A stretch of DNA of 64,000 nucleotides, taken from Tricholoma matsutake. Lineage: Eukaryota; Basidiomycota; Agaricomycetes; Agaricales; Tricholomataceae. The DNA is taken from the NCBI GenBank assembly GCA_026075535.2, contig AP026541.1, forward strand, positions 4,030,001-4,094,000, read 5' to 3'. The translations under genes were made by a program, and so were the position numbers. Below the pieces are notes generated by a model. The model did no database searches. It saw nothing but the letters and a program-made list of their open reading frames with translations, and was not told where the DNA came from. Positions 21,836 to 32,400 of this stretch are shown piece by piece (the first letter of the stretch is position 1; every line of letters starts with the position of its first letter).

Positions 21836-23410
21836 GTGACCACTGCTAAGCAACCGTCGCTCAAACACACCCCTGCATCCGACTCTGAGTCTGACACCCC
21901 CAGCACAATGACCACAATGACTTCCACTGTTACCCCCCTGTATGCAGCCACTGAAGTTAAGCAGGCATTGCCTTCCTCCGCACCCCTCCTCACCGCCGGA
22001 CGTCTGACAGTCAAAGCCATCCAAGAATTCGATACAGCTTGCCGTTGCTATTTTTCTGTGAAGGACGTCCCTGCAGCTGACCATGTTGGGAAGATTATCT
22101 ACAACTTCGAGTCCTCAGCGGTCCAGTCTTGGATCAATGCGGAAGAAGCTCGATTGCTCACACTCAGCTTCCAGGATTTTCTTATCGCTCTCAAGAAGAA
22201 ATTCTTACCTCGTTCTTGGGAGGATGAGCTCGTACAAGACCAGATCTTGCCTCAGGGCATGACCGAGCTCCTCACTTGGGTCAACAGTGTCCGTAATGCA
22301 AACGACGAACTTGGCACAGCCAAGTTGCCTTATCACATTCCCGATGATTGTTTCCGACTGCACTTGATTCCTCCTCTCTCTGACGGAATGGAACAGCTTT
22401 ACAAAGCCAACAATGGCATCGCACCTGGAGCCACAAAGGGTACCCTCGACGCCATTACAGATTTCGAGGACTGGATGGAATGGCTTCTTCTTCTAGAGCA
22501 GGATTTGCAAGCGAGCCACGCTGGATGGGTCTCCTGCGCTGCAAAAGCCAGCAACATCTTGGGAGACTCATCAGCGCAAAACATCAGCATCACCACGACC
22601 ACATCCCCTGCTCCCCCGAATGTCACCCACACCACACCTCTCAAACTGCTCACTGAAGATGAGAAAACTCTCCTGAGACAGCACCTCAGGTGCTACAAAT
22701 GTCGCGTTTTTTATGCAGGTCACCTCGGACAAAACTGTACCAACCCCTGGCCCACCCTGGAAGATTGCAAGCGGGTGAAGGCAGCAAATGCAGCCAAGGC
22801 GAAAGCTGCATACGACAAGATACAAGCTGCCGCACATGCAGTGTTGACCACTGTCGCTGCCATTTTCAAGGCAGATGCAGTTTTCGAAGGTAGCGAGAGT
22901 AATGGAGACTCGGAAGACTATGTAGATGCTAATGAGGTCAAAGAGTACATGACTTCACCTTTTGCCCTTCCTCAACACCTTTGTTGGATGTGCTGCATTG
23001 ATGCTCTGGCTACCTGTGCTGCTACTCCCATTAACACGCTAATTGACCATGGATCTTTGCCAGTCTTGATTTCTAGCGAACTCACCGACATATTATGCCT
23101 GACCGCAAGACCTCTGTTCAAACTGCTTTCTGTTTCCGGAGCTTTCACTAAGAAGAACAATGCAAGAACCCCACTTGTATTAACTCATTATTGTAGATTA
23201 TCAATCATGTCTCAAGACTCTCTCTGGTACTCCCGTGTTCTCAACACAATTGTCTGTCCTGGCCTTCACACCGACTTGATACTCAGTCTAGATTTTCTCG
23301 TGAAAAATAAAATAGTTGTCGACACTGAATTGCGAACTGTTATTGCAAAGGAGTCAGGGTATGACTTACTGAACCCCCCCGATCCCAAACTGCACCATCA
23401 ACCTATTTGA
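21836..23410 (+). CDS. Gag-like polyprotein with zinc knuckle and protease-like DHGS motif
   Basis: 524 codons with no internal stop. The N-terminal half is a capsid-like region (retrotransposon gag fold wording around EFDTACRCYFSVKDVPAADHV and SWEDELV). A modified zinc knuckle CYKC-x6-H-x4-C is at about residue 287, with six rather than four residues before the His. Toward the C-terminus LIDHGSLPVLIS matches the DHGS variant of the aspartic protease site used by this agaric Ty3 family. The frame stops at TGA 23408-23410, and pol continues in the -1 frame. It would form particle protein and possibly protease, although the element as a whole is dead. Confidence 0.85.
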   Translation: MTTAKQPSLKHTPASDSESDTPSTMTTMTSTVTPLYAATEVKQALPSSAPLLTAGRLTVKAIQEFDTACRCYFSVKDVPAADHVGKIIYNFESSAVQSWINAEEARLLTLSFQDFLIALKKKFLPRSWEDELVQDQILPQGMTELLTWVNSVRNANDELGTAKLPYHIPDDCFRLHLIPPLSDGMEQLYKANNGIAPGATKGTLDAITDFEDWMEWLLLLEQDLQASHAGWVSCAAKASNILGDSSAQNISITTTTSPAPPNVTHTTPLKLLTEDEKTLLRQHLRCYKCRVFYAGHLGQNCTNPWPTLEDCKRVKAANAAKAKAAYDKIQAAAHAVLTTVAAIFKADAVFEGSESNGDSEDYVDANEVKEYMTSPFALPQHLCWMCCIDALATCAATPINTLIDHGSLPVLISSELTDILCLTARPLFKLLSVSGAFTKKNNARTPLVLTHYCRLSIMSQDSLWYSRVLNTIVCPGLHTDLILSLDFLVKNKIVVDTELRTVIAKESGYDLLNPPDPKLHHQPI

Positions 23411-26400
23411 AATCTCCTTCTCAACGTCATAAGCTTGAGGCTCAGCAAACCAAAACAGGGCAGAGCAATACCAAGAAAACTCGAATTCTTGTACACATGG
23501 AGTTAATGGTGCTTTTTGAGGAAAACCCACAACGTTTTGATATGATGGTGTTCACTCCTGGTCCGCCAGACATCATTGCAGTGATCAAAACATGGATCGC
23601 ACAATTGGCAGGAGAAGCAATGCTGAGAAAGCTGAATAATCAAATGAAAGATGCATTTGCAGACCGCTTCCCCTCAGACATCCCCCATGTCAAAGATCTC
23701 CCTCGCAATGTATACCACCACATCAAACTGCTCCCTGGTGCTCCAGTATCCGTCTCACATGCATATGGATGCCCACGAAAGTATCGTACAGGCTGGAAGA
23801 CTCTAATTGACCAGCATGTAGCGGCAGGTCGCATTCAGCCGTCTTCTTCACCTTATGCATCACTGTCATTCATCATTCCAAAGGCCGACCCAACTGTACT
23901 CCCCCGATGGGTGAACAACTACTGTCACCTGAATTGACTGACCATTCCAGATAATTACCCTCTTCCACAGATTGACAACATTCTAGCAGACTGCACTAAT
24001 GGAAAAATCTGGGGCAAAATAGACATGACTAATTCCTTTTTCCAGACACTTGTTCACCTGGACGACATCAAATACACAGCTACCCTTACTCCATTCAGTC
24101 TCTGGGAATGGGTAGTCATGCCCATGGGCATGCAAAACTCACCAGCAACACATCAGAGGCAGGTAACCCTCACCCTCAAACAGCTAATCGGAAAGATATG
24201 TCATGTATATCTTGATGATGTTATCATTTGGTCTAACACACTGGAGGAACATAAGCAGAACGTGAAGCTGGTACTGGAAGCATTACGTGAGGCACACTTG
24301 TACTGCTTGCTGAAGAAATCTACACTCTTCACTACAGAAATAGACTTTCTAGGTCACCACATTTCAGCATGGGGTATCGAAGCTGATCAGTCTAAAGTCT
24401 TATGGATTCTAAACTGGCCAGCACCAAAATCAGCAAAACATGTACACCAATTCCTAGGGCTCATCCACTACATTGCATCCTTTCTTCCTACACTGGCCAA
24501 ATACACTGTGGTACTAACACCTCTCACTTGTAAAGAATGCAACTCAATGTTCCCTACCTGGACTTGTAATCACCAAGCCGCATTCAATAACATAAAATGA
24601 CTCGTAATCGGAAGAGATTGTTTGACAACAATTGACCATGAAAACCCTGGAGAAAACAAGATTTTCGTAACCTGTGACATGAGCAAGAGATGAACGGGAG
24701 CAGTACTTTCCTTTGGACCATGCTGGGAATCCGCACATCCAGTAGTGTTCAAGAGTAGACAAATGAATGGCGCAGAATGCAACTACCTGGTACATGAACA
24801 AGAAATGTTGGCAATTATGCGAGCTTTAAAGAAATGGCGGGTGGACTTACTAGGATCGCATATACACATCCGCACAGACCACAAGACATTACAAAACTTC
24901 AACTTCCAAAGGGACCTATCTCAGCACCAGGCAAGGTGGATGGAGTACTTATCCCAGTATGAGTACAGCATCACATATATCAACGGGAAATGGAACACCA
25001 TCGCGGATGCGTTATCTAGACTTCCCAACTCTGTGGACATGGACACATTGGCGATTGTAGCTTCAGCAGTGTTCTCCATCAACTCAGACCCTAAACTTAT
25101 CATGCGCATCAAGAATGGCTATCGAACGGACCCATGGTGTTTGGGTATACTCGATGATCTAAAGCGAGGCATGCTAGACGCCAAATTGAACATCATATTA
25201 AGACATGGACTCCTCTTCATCGGCAGCAGACTGGTGATCCCGAAATACAAAAACCTCAGGGAGCGACTATTCCAGTTGGCGCATGATAACTTAGGTCATT
25301 TTGGCACAGAAAAGTCCTACACGAACCTCTGAAATGATTTTTACTGGCCAAACATGCGGCGAGACCTGGGGCGCGGCTATGTCCCGGGGTGTGCAGACTG
25401 CCAATGGAACAAATCCTCCATGTCCAAGACAGCGGGACCCCTGCACCCCTTACCTATCCCCAACAAATGCTTCGATTTGGTGGCAATTGACTTTGTCAGG
25501 CCATTACCGAAGGATGACGGATTTGATGCCATCATCACGATGACAGACCACCTGGGCACTGATATACAAATTGCACCTTGTCACAATAACATGACCGCAG
25601 AGGACTTTGCATTCCTTTTCTTCGACTGGTGGTACTGCGAGAATGGATGCCCTGTGGAGATTATTAGTGACCGCGACAAACTTTTCATTTCAAAATTCTG
25701 GAAGGTGCTCATGAAGCTCATGGGTATCAGTCACAAACTTTCTACAGCATACCATCCACAGACTGATGGGTCTTCAGAGCGCTCGAACAAGACCGTGGTG
25801 CAATGCTTGCACTTCCATGTCAAACAAAACCAGAAGGGATGGGTAAAGGCATTGCCAAAAGTTAGATTCAATATCATGAACACTCCTAACATGTCAACCG
25901 GGGTTTTGCCATTCATATTGAAGACCGGACGTTCACCTAAACTATTGCCACCCTTGATCACAACACCATTAAACGAGACACCACAAAGCATCCAGGATGA
26001 AGACATGGCAGCGCATACATTCATCAAAGCCATGGAGGAAGAAACTAATGTGGCTAAAGATAATCTCTTAGCGGCAAAGATCAAGCAAGCGCATTTCGCT
26101 AACAAGGACCGACTCCCGGAACCAGCATTTGGAGTAGGCAACAAAGTGATGCTCGCGACAGCTCATCAATGGAGGGACTATATACATGCAAAAGACGGAC
26201 GGGTAGCCAAGTTCATGCCAAGATTTGACAGACTGTACGAAATTATGCAAGCCTTCCCTGAATCCTCATCGTACAAACTCTTACTTCCACCACCATCCAA
26301 AGCTTATTCCACCTTCCACATTGTGCAATTGCGAGTGCACGTCCCTAACGATGATGACCTCTTCCCAGGGCAGGCATGTATTCCTCCAAAGCCACTGGTC

Positions 26401-26580
26401 ACTATTGATGGAAGTACGGAATATTTCGTTGACAAAATCCTTGATCATTGGCCTAGAGGGAGAGGCCACCAATTCCTAGTGAGATGGACAGGATACGGCC
26501 CAGAACACGACCTATGGTTACCATGATCAGAGCTTCTGGAAACAGAAGCACTTGCGCTATACAAAGCGGAGCACCCTTAG
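23365..26580 (+). pseudogene. Ty3/gypsy pol (RT, RNase H, integrase, chromodomain) inactivated by five TGA codons
   Basis: One continuous frame, open from 23365 and ending TAG at 26578-26580. It is interrupted only at TGA 23935, 24598, 24691, 25330 and 26524. Domains in order: linker, RT with VYLDDVIIW (about 24205), RNase H (YLVHEQEMLAIMRALKKWR), integrase zinc region and core (VAIDFVRPLP, SDRDKL, PQTDGSSERSNK), and a C-terminal chromodomain (FLVRWTGYGPEHDLWLP) cut by the last stop. Family wording asks for Arg at least at 24691 (SKR-R-TGAVLSFG), 25330 and 26524, so CGA to TGA is the simplest change. There is no AUG near the 5' end, so -1 frameshifting from gag was probably used. Confidence 0.93.
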
Positions 26581-26647
26581 CAAGTCTCAACATGCTTACA
26601 TCCTCCCTGCCCCCCCCCAGTGCTTTTTTTCAGAGGATATATGCGAG

Positions 26648-26884
26648 TGTAAGATAAGTCCATCGATTATCTTACTACCTTCCTACTTCCCACCAATGCG
26701 CTACCTTTTCTATCACATGTCTTCCCTTTTGGGATCATTACTAATATACGTGATCACGTGCATAACTGTTGATTCGCAAACGATGTCTTAATTAGTTCTT
26801 CATTCCTCTTTCAATCCATATCAAGTTCCAATTTATGTGGTTCACACTCTTAAGTGGTCAAGGCACAAGTGTGCTTTCATTACA
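26648..26884 (+). repeat. 3' LTR of the decayed Ty3 element
   Basis: 237 bp, same ends as the 5' LTR. Compared with it, the central ACGTGATCACGTGC region here reads ATGCAATCACATGC in the other copy, showing decay at CpG sites in both LTRs. The purine tract before it is weak. Confidence 0.95.
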
Positions 26885-26889
26885 GTATA

Positions 26890-28290
26890 CTGAGGAACCC
26901 CTCCACTCATGTTTGCAGTGAGGGAGGGGGTGTTAGTAGCCATTATCACCTAAAACAAAAGCAGAAACCCTTCCCTCACATTTGGAGCAAGGAAGGGTCA
27001 TCATCATCACCATTGCCTAGAACAGAAACAAGAACCCCTCCACTCATGTTTGGAGGGAGGGAGGGGTTGTCATTGTTGCTTAGAATAGAAACAGAAGCCC
27101 CTCCACTCACATTTGGAGCAAGGGCAGGGTCATCGTCGTCATTGTTGCCTAGAACAGAAACAGCAACCCCTCCACACACACATTTAGAGCAAGGGAGTGG
27201 GCTGGTGGCCATAGCTGTTCTTGCCCAGTACACAATTGAAATCCCTCCACTCACATTTAGAGTGAGGGAGGGGAACAGCATGGCCATAGTCATCATTGTA
27301 GTTGTCGTAGTTGTTGTATTTTGTAGTTATTGTAGTTGTTGTCTTTGCCCAGAGTAGAATCAGAACCCCCTCCACTCACATTTACAGTGAGGATGGGGAA
27401 CAGCATGGCCATAGTCATCGTTGTAGTCATTAGGGTTGTTCACAGTAGCCATTCTTGGGCCATTTTTGGCTCATTTTCATGTATTTGGCAGAGGAACAAA
27501 CAAAAGGGAACGAAAAATGGAATGGAAAATGACATGAAAAATGGTTACCGTGAACACCCTGGGAAGGAAATTTTAGAAAAATGGAGCAAAAATGCATTTT
27601 TCTCACCAGGCACAGTGCTAAAAAGATGAAAAATGATCATTTTTCAGTTCCCTTTTTACAAAAGCAAGGGTAGGGTTCCATTTTACATTCATTTTACATT
27701 CATTCTCAGTTCCATTCTTGAGAAAAATGGAATCAAAATGAAATAGAAAATGATTGAAAAATGAGTGAAAAATGAACCAAAAATGCCAACCATGAACAAC
27801 CCTATTGTAGTCATTGTAGCAGTTGTTGTAGTCATTGTCTTTGCCCAGAGCAGAATCAGAACCCCCTCCACTCACATTTAGAGTGAGGGAGGGTGGTGGT
27901 GGTGGCTGTAGTCATGTAGAACAAAAGCAAAGACCCATCTACTTACATTTGCAGCGAGGGAGGGGTTGTTGTTGTTGTTTGGAGCAAGGAAGTTGATGTT
28001 GATGTTGTTGACATTGATCAACAAGGTCATTTGATCAGTCACCTGACTAGATGACTGGTACTGTGATACCTGTAAAACTGTGGGTAAGGGTACGGTATTG
28101 CCTGGGTATGGCATCTCACAACCCTTACCTGTACCTGAGCATACCCATAACCACATTGTCACGGTGTTACCCATACCTGTGTCATGCCTTAACAGTAGTT
28201 CTGGTATATAATGTGCCCCTCCTGCTTCATGTTTTGAGCAAGGGGAGGGCATAACTAATTTTAAAAAATACCTCCCTCACATCTTGAGGG
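26890..28290. repeat. Diverged minisatellite of hairpin-forming CCCTCC...GGAGGG units
   Basis: About nine imperfect units, roughly 80-90 bp where clearest. Each contains a quasi-palindrome of the type CCCCTCCACTCACATTT followed by AGAGTGAGGGAGGGG, then a spacer with GCCTAGAACAGAAACAG or trinucleotide GTT/GTA runs. Units occur from about 26897 to 27400, again at 27860-27890 and 27935-27965, and in weaker form near 28215 and 28270. The array is interrupted by a 374-bp inverted-repeat element. The long frames over it are repeat translations and not genes. Confidence 0.75.
27431..27804. mobile_element. 374-bp TIR element inserted in the minisatellite
   Basis: Ends are TAGGGTTGTTCA and TGAACAACCCTA, with similarity between the arms continuing inward for about 50 bp (CCATTTTTGGCTCATTTTC against its complement). 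It is flanked directly on both sides by TTGTAGTCAT (27421-27430 and 27805-27814). A 9-11 bp duplication would suit Mutator-like elements, but the flanking DNA is itself GTAGTCATT-rich, so the duplication could be part of the array. The interior is rich in GAAAAATG words and has no ORF. Confidence 0.75.
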
Positions 28291-29061
28291 TGTTGGGACA
28301 GGGGTGTCAGGGCCTGTCATCCCACTACTACATACATGTACATTTCAAACCAGTGTTTGTTGCACTGCAATCTTCAGCAATTTTATCACTTTGTCAGAAC
28401 TGTCGCAAGCTCAGACTCCAGAGGTAATGGTAGATGTCATGTTTGAGCTGGGTAGTGAGCCTGCTGAAACATGTTACTTGTTCAATGGATAGGTTACAGA
28501 GTACAAGATGAGCCTCAACCCATAGTGGCCAATAGGTATATGTATTACCTAACACTCAGCTGGCATGTTGACAGACTGATTGACAGATGGGTGGACTTTT
28601 CACTGGACTTCCCATTTCCCAAGGGTGGGACAGGAATCCCACACCAGAGGGGGGTCCTGCCAGAGGCTAATTTTTTTTTTTGACCATGGTGAAAATGATG
28701 CCAATAGGCATCATTGAGTGTTAGTTTGTCATCCTGGAACAACCAAATAGCATATATTACACATGTTATCTATTACTACAGTAGTATTCCACCATTCCAA
28801 ACTAAGTGTAAGTTAAAATGACTCTCATAAGTATGCTAGGACTTATACTACCCAGCACCTAGGATGCTGCTGACAAATACTGATCACTGATGGAAGTTTA
28901 GTCCTCGGCAACCTGGTCAGTGACATGATACATCCTTCCAGTTGTCACCATTCTCAACAGTATCACACCATCAATATGAACATACTCACACTTTGAGATG
29001 TTGTCATCCCTCTGTTAGCTGCTGTCCACTCATTCTCCTGGCTAGTTGTATTGTTGTGAAT
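28291..29061. other. CpG-poor gene-free region left of the copia element
   Basis: No recognisable coding text. It includes a possible 176-bp MITE at 28549-28724. The left target duplication of the copia insertion is at 29062-29066. Confidence 0.45.
28549..28724. mobile_element. Possible small MITE
   Basis: Begins CTAACACTCA and ends TGAGTGTTAG, a perfect 10-bp terminal inverted repeat, with looser similarity beyond (GGCAT against ATGCC). The interior holds a run of T and no ORF. No clear target duplication. Confidence 0.4.
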
Positions 29062-29066
29062 GTATT

Positions 29067-29371
29067 TGTTGGAGCAGACTATATACGCTGCACAGGGGAA
29101 GAGACTACACGTTCCTTACAACCTACCTGGGGTTTAGTTAGACTTACAGCTAGGGTTAGCAGAGGTAAGAACACTGTATTCCTACTACGGTACAGGTTCT
29201 CCTTATATACATAATATTAAGGATGTCACATGACTCGGGAATGTGTTTACCGCATGTATGCACAGTAAGCGCAGTAACATGTGTATGCTGCATGTATCGC
29301 CTCATGTATACATGTGTATGCTGCATGTATTGCCTCATGTATACAGCATGCATCAGGGATTAATTTCAACA
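29067..29371 (-). repeat. 3' LTR of copia element (left end in window)
   Basis: 305 bp, read as identical to 34486-34790. Near its inner side is a tandem duplication of about 33-36 bp with ATGTGTATGCTGCATGTAT followed by CGCCTCATG or TGCCTCATG. Confidence 0.95.
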
Positions 29372-29380
29372 CCCCCCCTC
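29372..29380 (-). promoter_or_regulatory. Polypurine tract of the copia element
   Basis: Minus-strand GAGGGGGGG immediately upstream of the 3' LTR (TGTTGAAATT). This is the normal position of the plus-strand DNA primer. Confidence 0.85.
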
Positions 29381-29403
29381 AAACTGTACAGCGCTCTAAG
29401 CAG

Positions 29404-32400
29404 CTAAGTTTGAATCTCGAAAGTAATTCCGAGAGAGTCTCTAAATTTCCTGAATAGGACGGCGCCAAGGTTCTTTGTGAACATGTCAGCCGGATTATCA
29501 CTTCCAGGAATGAAAACGACTGTGACTTTGTCATTTTCTATGCATTCGCGGGTGTAGTGGTAGCGAATGTCTATATGTTTGGTCCTTCTTTCCTGAACTG
29601 GATTTGATCCAATAAAGATGGATCCTTGATTATCAGCGCAGATTGGTACGCGCTTCAGTGTATATCCAAGTTCCTGGAATAAGGACTCTATCCACACTAT
29701 CTGCCGACAAGTGTCGGAGAGAGCCATGTATTCGGCTTCTGTGGATGACAGTGCTACAGTTTTTTGTAAACGGGACTGCCAGCACACAATGCCACTTGCC
29801 AGAGTAGCAAAGTAACCCGTTGTAGATCGGCGCTTGACTGTGTCAGCTGCCCAATCAGAATCTGTGAAGGCCTGTAGCCCCTCGGATTTCTCTCCATCAT
29901 AGACCATACTGTACTTCTGGGTTCCCACCAGATAGCGCATTATGTACATCGCTTTGTCTAGATGTTCTTGGCTAGGATTAGCCGAGAATTGCGACATCTT
30001 GATTACCGCGTAAGCGATATCAGGTCGCGTTCCGAGCATCAGATACAATAAAGATCCGATCACAGACTGATATTTTGATCTAAGCGCCGCGTTTGGCGTC
30101 GCTGTGTTCTCCGACGGTTTGTAGCCAGTCGGGAGCGGAGTGGGGGCAATCTTGGCATTTGTCATCTCGAACCTCTCAAGCACTTTGGCGAGATATTCTG
30201 TTTGATCGAGTTTGACTTTTGCAGCGGTCTGGGTGACGCGCATGCCTAAGAATTCCGTGACTTTTTCAGTACTACGGCACTCCCAATGCTTCAGGCAAGC
30301 ATTCTTCTTTTCATCCACAAGTTTCTTGTTCTTGCCCATGAACAAGCCATCATCAACATAGACTAGCGCAATAACGATGCTGCCTGTCTTAGGATCCTTG
30401 TGTATGAAGATGCCGGCATCGGAGCTGGCGCGCACAAACCCAATGGTGCGCATAAATGCCTCTAGCTCTCTCCACCATGCTAGTGAAGCCTGTTTAAGGC
30501 CATACAATGCTCGGCGTAAGCGCATTACTTTGCGCTCTTTACCCTCGAGTTTGAAACCCTCGGGTTGATCCATATAGATCTCCTCATCAAGTTTGCCGTA
30601 TAAAAATGCGGTTTTTACATCTAGACCGGTCATATACATGCCTTCTAGAGACGCAAGGGCAAACATGAGGCGTACGGTCTCGTAGCGGACTACTGGTGAG
30701 AAAATCTCATCAAAGTCAATGCCTTCGACTTGTGAAAAGCCTTTGGCCACGAGTCTGGCTCGTTTTCTTCCGTCCGATTTTACGGAGAAAACCCATCTAT
30801 TTTTGATCGTTTTTCGATCATGTGGAAGATCGACGATGTCATAGACTTGTCGCTTGCGAAGAGCCTCTAACTCTTCACGACAAGCCTGTTTCCACTCAAG
30901 TTGCTGCTGCCGGGGTAGGCGCGCAATATCGCGAAATTGGTTTGGAACTAGGCTTTTTCCGCTTGATGGTGTGACTGCTTTTGACAACAGCCAGCGGATA
31001 AGCTCATCTCCACCTTCCTTGGTTATCTTTTTAATATAACCTGCTTCGTCCGGTTCCCCCATTGGGTGATCATGTTCTTGATTATTGGAATCGGGCACAC
31101 TCTCGTGGGGTGCCGAACTCGGTCCAGCAACCGGTTCTTGCTGTTGAGGTCGTGGTCGTGTTCGGTTATGATCCAAATCTTGACCCACAGACTTCTTCCA
31201 ATATCGATCACGCGCAATGTCTCTCTCTATGTCAGAGGGGAGTCGCTGTTCTCCATAGGTATTGCCGGGACGGTTTGGGATTTTCCTCTGCCTGCCTGAT
31301 CGACGGGGCAATTGCTGCCATTCCTGTTGATCTTCACGTCTTGGACGAAAGTCCTCAGTGCTAACTGGAGGCGGCGGAGGAGGAGCATTAGTCGCATCGT
31401 CATGCGCCTTTTGCTCGCTTGGTAAATCATCATCATCTTCTGATGATGGAGGAAGGGGCGGATTTTGTGGCGGTATAGGGTCATCGCCATCCGTTCCAGA
31501 TGAGTGGTCGTCATCTTCTGGTTCTGGTGGAAAATCACCAAGGTCTGTCTTGGCAGGAGTTTTAGCTCCGGGACAGCATGGGAACATCGTTTCATCAAAT
31601 AGTGCCGTAGCACCAATGAATATTGCGCCGTTTCGTCGCATGAAACGATATGCTTTAATGCCATCTTCTACTCCAAGGTACGTCATTAGCTCCGATCGAG
31701 GAGACAATGTTGTTGGACGTTTTTCCTTTGGTAGATAGACATAAGCACCGCAACCGAAGACCTTCAGATTGTTTAGATCTGGGCGGACCTTTGTCAGGTC
31801 CTCAAAAGGTGTCAGCCATTTCAGGCGCCTTATTGGGGTTCGGTTGTATAAATGTGTTGCATGTTCTATGCAAAATTCCCACCATGATTGTGGTAGACAA
31901 GCGGTGAATCGCAGGGTTTGCGACTTTTCCATTATTGTCCTTATGGCGCGCTCTGCGCGCCCGTTCTGTTGATGAACGTGGGGTGCAGACATCTCTATTT
32001 TGATGCCTAAATCCTTGAGCTGTTTTTGTAGCTCACGATCCTTGAACTCCCCCCCTGGATCAACACGCCAGCGCTTGATTGTAGCGCCATATTGGGTCTT
32101 AGCCATCGCTTGAAATTGTCTAATCGCTGCAGCAGCGTCAGATTTCTTTCTAAGGCATTGGACCCAAATATGTGACGTTTTGTCATCCAGAAATACAATG
32201 AAGTATTTATGTTTGTGGTACGATTGTACCGGGAGTTCCTTTAGGTCGGAATGTATTAATTCAAAGGATTTGTCAGCTCGTGAGTCTGACTCGGGAAAAG
32301 ATTTTGAGGTCATTTTCCCTTCTGCACACCCTGGACATATAATTTTGTCTTTAGGAATAATTAAATTCCTTGGGAATTTTATGGTGCTTTTAGGCATTTT

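Larger units (their letters stand above)
20685..26884 (+). mobile_element. Ty3/gypsy chromovirus LTR retrotransposon, decayed, complete with TSD
   Basis: Bounded by 237-bp LTRs and a 5-bp target duplication GTATA (20680-20684 and 26885-26889). The LTRs start TGTAAG and end TTACA. Internal order is a 0.9-kb leader, gag (21836-23410), then pol in the -1 frame (protease motif in the gag frame, RT, RNase H, integrase, chromodomain) ending at 26580. Five in-frame TGA codons disable pol. The LTRs differ at about ten positions, all transitions and mostly at CpG/TpG sites, so it is older than the two other full-length elements. No canonical TGG primer site follows the left LTR. Confidence 0.95.

Noticed and set aside
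26854..27357. 167-codon frame over the minisatellite
   Set aside because: It is a translation of diverged repeat units and low-complexity Val runs, with no family text. It also ends in trinucleotide repeats.
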